Assembly: GCA_029856375.1 (NCBI GenBank)
Contig: JAHQWX010000053.1
Coordinates: forward strand, 1 to 8,933
Source: Promethearchaeia archaeon
GTDB taxonomy: Archaea > Asgardarchaeota > Lokiarchaeia > Sigyniarchaeales > SOKP01
Length of the DNA: 8,933 bases
Direction of reading: 5' to 3'
Positions 1 to 4,323 of this stretch are shown here, in pieces. Positions within the stretch are counted from its first letter, which is position 1, and the number at the start of each line of letters is the position of its first letter. A program made the position numbers and the translations under genes. The notes beneath the pieces were generated by a model. That model had not been told where the DNA came from. It saw only the letters and a list, made by a program, of their open reading frames with translations, and did not search any database.

Positions 1-755
1 TATAATAATTCAAAAACTTTATTTTTACTAATAATATATCCTATTTCTTTTCGATATTTAATCAAAATATTCTCATCCTTGTTTTTAATTTCGAATTCCC
101 TAGATTCTATTTCTTCTAAGATTGAATCTAAAAAGACTAAATCAGAGATTTTTTTCTCATTATATGATTTTTCAATCCCAAATTTCTTCCCTAATTTAAT
201 AATATTGTTTTTTAAATCCTTTTTTACCTGAAAAGAATCAAAAGTGCCATGAAAATGAATATAAAAAGTATGATTTTTATCATCATAGCGATAAAATTCA
301 TTTAAATCCAAATCTCTATGAGAAATAGTAATATTTCTAACAAAAATTATTCTGAAAAACAGCTTATTCTTATATTTTAAAATGTGTTTTTTAAATTCTT
401 CAAAACTCTCATTATTTGTTTGCTCTAATCCTTTTAATCTATTTGTAAATGAAATAAAATTATCACATTTAATTAGATCAATGTCAATCTCTGGAAAGAA
501 TGCGTGAGCTAAATGTTTCATAAAAAAATCTAAATAGATTTTTGCATATAGATATAAAGTTTTAATGTCCATCGCGAGTTTTGTATCTAAATATGGTATG
601 AATTCGTTGGTTCCAAGAAATTGTTCATATATTTTTTGTTCTTCATCTATTCTTTTTAATATAATTTTAATATAATCAATTAGTGAGGTCAACATAACTG
701 TCGATTGTTGAACATATCCACAAGGAACTGGTGTAGGAAATTTAAAATTCTTCAT
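1..755 (-). CDS. HEPN-like protein, unknown function (3' end cut by window edge)
   Basis: An open frame of 251 codons runs from ATG at 755 off the left edge without a stop, so the C-terminus is missing. I do not recognise a named family. The N-terminal half is predicted mostly helical (residues 15-135), followed by FVRNITISHRDLD at about 138-150. R140-N141-x4-H146 matches the RN-x4-H catalytic signature of HEPN ribonuclease domains, and the helical context before it fits. After the motif come a short beta-like stretch (HTFYIHFHG, 162-170) and a charged Lys/Glu-rich helical tail. There is no signal peptide or membrane segment, so it is probably cytoplasmic. There is no Shine-Dalgarno sequence before ATG 755; a TATA-like box centred about 28 bases upstream suggests a leaderless message. 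An ATG at 763 in another frame stops after three codons. Codons are extremely AT-rich compared with the SRP19/HypA block. The open frame is firm; the HEPN call is tentative because it rests on one motif. Confidence 0.62.
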   Translation of the reverse strand, partial: MKNFKFPTPVPCGYVQQSTVMLTSLIDYIKIILKRIDEEQKIYEQFLGTNEFIPYLDTKLAMDIKTLYLYAKIYLDFFMKHLAHAFFPEIDIDLIKCDNFISFTNRLKGLEQTNNESFEEFKKHILKYKNKLFFRIIFVRNITISHRDLDLNEFYRYDDKNHTFYIHFHGTFDSFQVKKDLKNNIIKLGKKFGIEKSYNEKKISDLVFLDSILEEIESREFEIKNKDENILIKYRKEIGYIISKNKVFELL

Positions 756-779
756 AAATTCATCTACCTAATTTCTTAA

Positions 780-786
780 TTATAAA
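780..786 (-). promoter_or_regulatory. Candidate TATA box for the leftward HEPN-like gene
   Basis: TTTATAA on the minus strand is centred about 28 bases upstream of ATG 755, the usual archaeal box A distance to a transcription start. This predicts a leaderless or nearly leaderless transcript, consistent with the missing Shine-Dalgarno sequence. In such AT-rich DNA a chance match is quite possible. Confidence 0.35.
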
Positions 787-813
787 TGGATTGTCTCTTA
801 GAGTTTTTTAATA

Positions 814-820
814 TTATAAA
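814..820 (+). promoter_or_regulatory. Candidate TATA box for the double-HNH gene
   Basis: TTATAAA on the plus strand lies 36 bases before ATG 856, placing a transcription start near 843-845 and leaving a leader of about a dozen bases. No Shine-Dalgarno sequence is visible before the ATG. The box lies about 30 bases from the opposing TATA candidate, so the two genes would share a compact divergent promoter. Confidence 0.35.
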
Positions 821-855
821 GAAGAAATCATTAAGAATTTTTACATTTTTTAAAA

Positions 856-1698
856 ATGAAGTTGTATAATAATCCTCAGAAAAGGGAAAGGGAATGTAGA
901 AAATGTCATCGAATTAAACCATACAATAAATTTAAAAATCGATCAGATCTTCCTGAAAAAAAGCGTTCTATATGTAAAAAATGCGAGATTAAAATGGAAG
1001 CTGAGCGGTTGCAATATTTAAGTTGGGTAAATAAATTACAAGCAATAAAAACAATAACAAAAAATGGAAATAATTGCCAATTTTGTGGAAAAACCGGAAT
1101 CGAAGAACTCCCAAAACATGATTTCCATCACCCTATTCCGGAAAAGTCTACAAAAGCGGCAAAGAAAAAAGGATTTTGGAGAAGCGTGCGTTATAATTCC
1201 TGGCAAATAATTAAGAGTGAAATCTCAAAGCAAGGTGTATTAGTAATGTGTAGAAATTGTCATGCTAAAAATGTAGCAAAATTTTTTATGAAATTTAGAA
1301 AATTAATATTACATTTTCAAGATCCAAAGGAAATAACTCCCCAAATCAATCCAATAAACTACCAGCGAAAAGAAATTAGAGGGTATATTAGAAAAAAAAT
1401 TGTTTTCTTCGATTTATGGGAAGGGAAATGTCAAATCTGTGGTTTTGGCATTAATAATAAAAATATTGATAATTTGCCGGCATTAACGATTCACCATCAG
1501 AAACCAGAATTAAAAACAATTTCTAATAGGATTTTTTATTTAAATTCTAATATTGGTAAAATTAAAGATAAATTGCTTAAAGAGCATTGTGTATGCTTGT
1601 GTAGTAATTGTCATATGATGATAAATTCAACTTTTTATAATGCACATAAGGAAGAAATCTTTCGAAGGCATAGAAAAATCTTTGGAAATAAAATTTAG
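856..1698 (+). CDS. Zinc-ribbon protein with two tandem HNH nuclease domains
   Basis: The 280-residue basic protein has three cysteine-paired modules. Residues 14-43 form a short zinc ribbon (C14-x2-C17, C40-x2-C43), a type often found in front of HNH domains. Residues 74-136 form a first HNH-like unit: C74-x2-C77, FHHPIPE with H91/H92, and CRNCH ending at H136. Residues 192-253 form a second unit: C192-x2-C195, IHHQKPE with H213/H214, and CSNCH ending at H253. Each unit keeps the four zinc cysteines, the His-His pair holding the presumed general base, and the final metal-binding His. The middle Asn of the classical motif is not evident at its usual place in either copy. Family knowledge predicts a metal-dependent DNA nuclease or nicking enzyme; two domains in one chain could cut both strands or bind a repeated target, which is inference. 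It is divergent from the HEPN-like gene and convergent with the tRNA, 8 bases away. There is no reverse transcriptase or intron core beside it, so it is not obviously a homing endonuclease. Confidence 0.8.
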   Translation: MKLYNNPQKRERECRKCHRIKPYNKFKNRSDLPEKKRSICKKCEIKMEAERLQYLSWVNKLQAIKTITKNGNNCQFCGKTGIEELPKHDFHHPIPEKSTKAAKKKGFWRSVRYNSWQIIKSEISKQGVLVMCRNCHAKNVAKFFMKFRKLILHFQDPKEITPQINPINYQRKEIRGYIRKKIVFFDLWEGKCQICGFGINNKNIDNLPALTIHHQKPELKTISNRIFYLNSNIGKIKDKLLKEHCVCLCSNCHMMINSTFYNAHKEEIFRRHRKIFGNKI

Positions 1699-1706
1699 AG
1701 TGTAAG

Positions 1707-1810
1707 TGGGAAGGGAGGGATTCGAACCCCCGGCCTCTCGGCCCCCAGCCGATTCAACATAAACAACGAAATGTTGTTTATTGAATCATACCAATCTAGA
1801 CCACCATCCC
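1707..1810 (-). tRNA. tRNA-Pro(GGG) with a 30-nt intron
   Basis: Read on the minus strand, the gene starts at GGGATGG (1810-1804) and ends with discriminator A73 at 1707. CCA is not encoded. Removing 1753-1782 leaves a standard 74-nt tRNA: D stem GTCT/TGAT with the GG of the D loop, anticodon stem CTCGG/CCGAG (five Watson-Crick pairs), loop CTGGGGG with anticodon GGG at 1746-1744, a five-base variable loop, T stem GGGGG/CCCTC (one G-T pair) and T loop TTCGAAT. G35 and G36 are the expected proline identity bases. The acceptor stem GGGATGG/CCTTCCC has one T-T mismatch at pair 5-68. Without removal of the insert the anticodon stem cannot form properly, so the intron is well supported. It decodes CCC and CCU proline codons. 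The gene lies 8 bases from the convergent double-HNH gene and 62 bases downstream of the co-directional HEPN gene. Confidence 0.92.
1753..1782 (-). other. tRNA intron at a non-canonical site (27/28, anticodon stem)
   Basis: Placing the splice sites after C27 and before T28 is the only choice that restores all five anticodon-stem pairs. The intron folds on itself: ATAAACAAC pairs with GTTGTTTAT across an ATTTC loop. Around the junctions the geometry matches an archaeal bulge-helix-bulge substrate: a TC^A bulge, four pairs of TGAT with GTTG (three of them G-U), and an AA^T bulge, with each cut between the second and third bulge base. No outer exon helix is visible, so the motif is of the relaxed type. 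An alternative fold pairs GATTCAA with TTGAATC and would compete. Most archaeal tRNA introns sit at 37/38; this one does not. Confidence 0.75.
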
Positions 1811-1825
1811 AAATAATATAGCACA

Positions 1826-1832
1826 TTTTATA
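1826..1832 (-). promoter_or_regulatory. TATA box of the tRNA-Pro gene
   Basis: TATAAAA on the minus strand ends 15 bases before the first tRNA base and starts 22 bases before it. This is the usual archaeal box A spacing for a tRNA transcript starting at or just before the mature 5' end. It is the cleanest TATA match in the window. Confidence 0.6.
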
Positions 1833-1871
1833 GTTAAGCAAGATATAAATTTTTTATATTTTTTACTAATT

Positions 1872-2651
1872 TTATTGTTGCATTAATTGATATAATGCAA
1901 CGACCTGTGAAATAGTCGCACATAAATACAGTATTTCTTCGGTTACAATGGTTAGTTCATAGTCTAATATCCCGCTTACAGTTATTTGGTGCCTAGAGTA
2001 ATCCCAATCAACGAGTTTTATTTGGCCATCATGTAAAATGAAGTGAGAGTGGGCAATTGCATGGCGTATTCTTCTATACGGATTCAAACTTCTAATCGTA
2101 TCTGCGACACGGAATTGAAATAAATCATGAAAAAATTTATTGAATTTCTCAAGAAAATTGTAGAGATCTTGTATCGATGAGTTTTCGTTATTATGAATTT
2201 GAGTTTTTAGAATTTGTGTTAGACAATATATCTCCCTAATGCAAATCGACAAATTATAACATTCATTCTGTTCTTGAGCCTGCAATCCATTGTAATTTCT
2301 TCTAAATTTTACTAGAGGAATCGTATCTTGATTGATTACACCATTACTAAAATGTGTTCCACTAAATACTAAATTATAATAAGCGCCCCAATTAGGATGA
2401 ATATGCTGTTGAAAATTTTCCATTAAGTATTCAAGAGCGTCATTACACCTTGGAAAGCGGCTTGCCAAGGCAGATATTTTAATTAATTGTCCGTAATTCG
2501 GATTATTCTCATCTAGATCTCGATTTTGGTCTAAATTGAAAATATTACGGACAAAAAATTTACCAAATAGTATTTCTTGTTCAGAGATATTTTCACCTTC
2601 CATATATCCATCTGGAAAGTGTAAAGCCCCTTGAATTAATTGCGATACCAT
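1872..2651 (-). CDS. HEPN-domain protein, putative ribonuclease
   Basis: The 259-residue soluble protein has no signal peptide or membrane segment. The N-terminal half (about 1-130) matches nothing I can name. Residues 130-259 look like an all-helical HEPN fold: a helix around 131-152, a linker, a helix around 161-182 (DLYNFLEKFNKFFHDLFQF), the motif RRIRHAIAHSHF (193-204), a beta-like DGQIKLVDWD stretch (208-217), and a final helix (230-256). R196-x4-H201 corresponds to the R-x4-6-H catalytic motif, in the common IRxAIAH form. Family knowledge links such proteins to metal-independent RNA cleavage in toxin, abortive-infection and CRISPR-associated systems, though some HEPN proteins are inactive binding partners. 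ATG at 2651 is preceded by GGTGA with a six-base spacing, which supports the start. The gene stops 62 bases before the co-directional tRNA. The HEPN assignment is fairly confident; the target and partner are unknown. Confidence 0.72.
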   Translation of the reverse strand: MVSQLIQGALHFPDGYMEGENISEQEILFGKFFVRNIFNLDQNRDLDENNPNYGQLIKISALASRFPRCNDALEYLMENFQQHIHPNWGAYYNLVFSGTHFSNGVINQDTIPLVKFRRNYNGLQAQEQNECYNLSICIREIYCLTQILKTQIHNNENSSIQDLYNFLEKFNKFFHDLFQFRVADTIRSLNPYRRIRHAIAHSHFILHDGQIKLVDWDYSRHQITVSGILDYELTIVTEEILYLCATISQVVALYQLMQQ

Positions 2652-2657
2652 ATTATT

Positions 2658-2662
2658 TCACC
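2658..2662 (-). promoter_or_regulatory. Shine-Dalgarno site of the HEPN gene
   Basis: GGTGA on the minus strand sits six bases before ATG 2651 and is complementary to the 3' end of 16S rRNA. It fixes the start and shows that this gene, unlike its AT-rich neighbours, uses a leadered message. Confidence 0.55.
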
Positions 2663-2740
2663 AATTATATAGTACTATTATTGATTTTTTAATTTTTAGA
2701 TTTAAAAAGAGATTATTGACTAGACGTATTAATAAAATGA

Positions 2741-2772
2741 AATCTATATAATTTCAAAACAAAATATTTAAG
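2741..2772 (+). promoter_or_regulatory. Candidate promoter region of the SRP19-HypA operon
   Basis: Two TATA-like boxes precede ATG 2803: TATATAA at 2745-2751 and ATTTAAG at 2766-2772. The first would give a leader of roughly 28 bases, the second about 7. No Shine-Dalgarno sequence is visible before ATG 2803, which slightly favours the downstream box and a near-leaderless message. The sequence alone does not decide between them. Confidence 0.35.
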
Positions 2773-2802
2773 TGCTCTACAAATTTTAAATAGATAATAG
2801 CG

Positions 2803-3096
2803 ATGAGAAAAAGAACGCCATTTCTTATTTTTTGGCCCGCGTATTTCGATAAAAATCGAACGGTAAATCAAGGTCGCAGATTACCTAAGAACCTTGCGAT
2901 CGAAAAAGTTAGTTTAAAAGATATCGAAAGCGCAGTAAAAGCTCTTGGGTACGAATACAAGGTCGAAAACGCTCCTAAATATCCGAAGACATGGTGGGAA
3001 ACTCCGGGGCGTATATTAATTGATGCTAAAGGGAAAAAGAAAAGCAAATTATTACTCGAAATTGCAAAGCAAATTCGGAAATCAAAAAGTAAATAA
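2803..3096 (+). CDS. srp19: Signal recognition particle protein SRP19
   Basis: The 97-residue basic protein binds 7S SRP RNA and prepares it for SRP54 in archaeal co-translational targeting. Family signatures are present in order: FLIFWPAYFDKN (7-18), the basic GRRLPKN loop (24-30) that contacts the RNA tetraloops, a helix around 37-49, LGYEYKVENAPKYPKTWWE (48-66), and the GRILID strand (69-74) before a Lys-rich C-terminal helix. Length matches archaeal homologues, and the start gives the normal short N-terminus before the IFWP core. Its TAA stop overlaps the in-frame ATG of the next gene as TAATG, so the two are almost certainly co-transcribed and possibly translationally coupled. S8e lies just beyond on the other strand, keeping translation and targeting genes close together. 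Confidence 0.96.
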   Translation: MRKRTPFLIFWPAYFDKNRTVNQGRRLPKNLAIEKVSLKDIESAVKALGYEYKVENAPKYPKTWWETPGRILIDAKGKKKSKLLLEIAKQIRKSKSK

Positions 3097-3497
3097 TGAT
3101 AAAACGAGGAGATAAAGACATACACGAATTTGCGTTCGCGAGCGCGATATATCAAACTGCCCTGAAGACTGCCCTAAGATATAAGGCAATTAAAATCACA
3201 GAAGTGTTTTTAGAAATTGGTGAATTGACTCTAATCGTCCCAGATCTCTTAAGACAATCGTTTAAAATGGCAACAACGGGAACAATTGCAGAAGGAGCTA
3301 ATTTGCATATAGAGATGACCCCGGGCGAAATTGTTTGCAACAAGTGCGGTAAGTACTCGACAATAAGCCTATCCGAATCCGACGCTTTAGCTGGCATTCA
3401 ATTGTTTAAATGTAAGCATTGCGAATCAACCGATACCTCTATTTCTAAAGGAAAAAAAGCAAACGTAAAAAACATTAAAATAGAAACCGAAGATTAA
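3096..3497 (+). CDS. hypA: Hydrogenase/urease nickel insertion protein HypA (start ambiguous)
   Basis: HypA delivers nickel, with HypB, to the large subunit of [NiFe]-hydrogenases. The family core is clear: HEFAFASAIYQTAL (residues 10-23 from the ATG), EVFLEIGELTLIVPDLLRQSF (37-57), and the zinc domain with C81-x2-C84 and C106-x2-C109. The conserved nickel site is the first two residues of the mature protein, Met-His, followed by Glu. Here that position reads ATA-CAC-GAA (3120-3128), preceded by GAGGAG at 3106-3111 with an eight-base spacing. The only ATG in frame is at 3096, eight codons earlier, overlapping the SRP19 stop and lacking its own Shine-Dalgarno. Starting at ATA would give a normal 125-residue HypA. 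Starting at ATG would bury His10 inside the chain, which should harm nickel binding. The product call is firm; the start is not. The presence of HypA implies a [NiFe]-hydrogenase elsewhere in the genome. Confidence 0.93.
   Translation: MIKRGDKDIHEFAFASAIYQTALKTALRYKAIKITEVFLEIGELTLIVPDLLRQSFKMATTGTIAEGANLHIEMTPGEIVCNKCGKYSTISLSESDALAGIQLFKCKHCESTDTSISKGKKANVKNIKIETED
3106..3111 (+). promoter_or_regulatory. Internal Shine-Dalgarno site pointing to an ATA start of hypA
   Basis: GAGGAG lies inside the apparent N-terminal extension of hypA, eight bases before ATA-CAC-GAA. Its strength and spacing match a true translation start exactly where the HypA family begins. That is strong circumstantial evidence that initiation occurs, or ancestrally occurred, at 3120. 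Confidence 0.6.
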
Positions 3498-3506
3498 CGA
3501 AGAGAC

Positions 3507-3893
3507 TTATTCCTCGCCTATAAGCACTGCATTTATTACGCCGTGTTGCCCTGGTCGGCTTGTAATTTTCGCTAAACCTTTTTCGGTTTGAACAATCGCC
3601 CCCTTTGTTAGGATATGCCTTCGAGAAAGCTCCTTTGATGCGGGATTTTCTTCAAACCTTAGAATTTTTACCTTTTCGGTCTTTTTAGTTTTTGGGTCGG
3701 TAATATTAGCGAAAGGCGTTGAAAATAGTTTTAATTTTGAATTTCCACCGAGAGTTCTTTCTTTTTTCTTTTTCTCTGGTCCAACTTCCGTATCTATTGC
3801 TGGTCGGGCCAAATCCCTATTTCTTTTTTTACTAAAATATTTATATTTTTTACCGGTAAATTTTCTTTTACTCTTTGCTTGACTACGCGCCAA
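3507..3893 (-). CDS. rps8e: 30S ribosomal protein S8e
   Basis: The 128-residue, strongly basic protein is the archaeal form of S8e, a small-subunit protein shared with eukaryotes. It shows the N-terminal SKRKFTG (8-14), basic KKRNRDLARPA (22-32), TLGGNSKLKLF (47-57), ANITDPKTKK (62-71), ENPASKELSRRHILTKGAI (82-100) and the end TSRPGQHGVINAVLI (111-125), all typical of the family at normal length. The start codon is TTG at 3893: an in-frame TAA lies five codons upstream, and no ATG or GTG occurs between it and the conserved N-terminus. AAGGT nine bases upstream could serve as a Shine-Dalgarno sequence. The gene converges on hypA with only nine bases between the two stop codons, so the transcripts probably overlap at their 3' ends. 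The neighbourhood with SRP19 is consistent with archaeal gene order as I recall it. Confidence 0.96.
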   Translation of the reverse strand: MARSQAKSKRKFTGKKYKYFSKKRNRDLARPAIDTEVGPEKKKKERTLGGNSKLKLFSTPFANITDPKTKKTEKVKILRFEENPASKELSRRHILTKGAIVQTEKGLAKITSRPGQHGVINAVLIGEE

Positions 3894-3913
3894 ATCGATT
3901 TGACCTTAGTTAA

Positions 3914-3920
3914 TAATATA
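3914..3920 (-). promoter_or_regulatory. Candidate TATA box for S8e
   Basis: TATATTA on the minus strand is centred about 25 bases from the TTG start, which would predict a message beginning at or very near the start codon. This conflicts with use of the AAGGT site just upstream, so either the true promoter lies further out or the message is leaderless. Confidence 0.3.
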
Positions 3921-4087
3921 TCTTGTTTTAGGAAGTGAGGGGTTTCTAATAAATTTTTACAACTTTAATCTAAAAAATTAATTGTAGCATTTTTATATAA
4001 GGTTGAGGAGATTATAGGAAAAAAAAAAATTTTATTTTATTTTTTATTGATTTCCTTTCATTGTATATTATTAAGAATTGGAAAATT

Positions 4088-4111
4088 TTAATGAACAATA
4101 CTGTTCATTAA
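4088..4111. repeat. Perfect inverted repeat, 10-base arms
   Basis: TTAATGAACA (4088-4097) and TGTTCATTAA (4102-4111) are exact reverse complements with a four-base spacer (ATAC). The symmetry suits a dimeric DNA-binding regulator. The right arm is also the first copy of the tandem repeat that follows, so the same half-site recurs downstream in one orientation only. Confidence 0.8.
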
Positions 4112-4196
4112 TATTGTTGCTAATTGGTATTGTTCATTAATATTGTTGCTAATTGATATTGTTCATTAATATTGTTGCTAATTAATATTGTTCATT
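4102..4196 (+). repeat. 29-base direct tandem repeat, three full copies plus a partial
   Basis: Full units occupy 4102-4130, 4131-4159 and 4160-4188, and a fourth begins at 4189 and keeps only its first eight bases. Each unit begins TGTTCATTAATATTG, followed by TTGCTAATT; the full copies differ at only a few bases near the end. The exact head-to-tail arrangement, without spacers of differing sequence, excludes a CRISPR array. It could be a set of regulator sites, a replication-type iteron cluster, or a recent slippage expansion. Confidence 0.88.
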
Positions 4197-4261
4197 GAAA
4201 TTGAATCCCCTTCAAGAAGATTAATATACTTCAAAGTTCAAGTTATCTTGTTTTTAAAAAA

Positions 4262-4297
4262 TTTAAGATCATAGGGAAAAAAATTAGCATAAATTTA
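4262..4297 (+). promoter_or_regulatory. Candidate promoter boxes for the large surface-protein gene
   Basis: TTTAAG at 4262-4267 and CATAAATTT at 4288-4296 are TATA-like. The first would give a leader of about 33 bases, the second about 5. No Shine-Dalgarno sequence is visible before ATG 4324, which favours the second and a near-leaderless transcript. Both lie downstream of the tandem repeats, so a protein bound to the repeats would sit upstream of the basal promoter. Confidence 0.3.
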
Positions 4298-4323
4298 GTT
4301 TCTCACTTGAAAGTTGATTGAAA

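Larger units (their letters stand above)
3894..4323. other. Divergent intergenic region, 430 bases
   Basis: No gene is visible here. It separates S8e (leftward) from the large surface-protein gene (rightward), so it must hold both promoters. Contents from left to right: the S8e promoter candidate; an A-tract followed by T-rich sequence (about 4019-4046) that may bend the DNA; an inverted repeat merging into 29-base tandem repeats (4088-4196); a small TTGAA-TCCCC-TTCAA inverted repeat (4201-4215); and AT-rich sequence with TATA-like boxes just before ATG 4324. Confidence 0.7.

Noticed and set aside
856..1698. Homing endonuclease of the tRNA intron or of a group I/II intron
   Set aside because: The gene lies outside the tRNA intron on the opposite strand, and no intron core or reverse transcriptase is present.
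1707..1736. Attachment site from integration at the tRNA 3' end
   Set aside because: No second copy of the tRNA 3' end and no integrase were seen in the window. A copy beyond the edges cannot be excluded.
2868..3397. Two minus-strand open frames (95 and 81 codons) opposite SRP19 and hypA
   Set aside because: They lie entirely antisense to two well-recognised genes, and their translations are low-complexity hydrophobic shadows of those codons.
4019..4046. A-tract followed by T-rich run as a transcription terminator
   Set aside because: It lies between two divergent promoters, with no gene ending nearby that would need it.
4091..4111. Six-codon leader peptide beginning at ATG 4091
   Set aside because: It falls within the inverted repeat, has no Shine-Dalgarno sequence and is short enough to be chance.
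4102..4196. Possible CRISPR array
   Set aside because: The repeats abut each other head to tail with no unique spacers.
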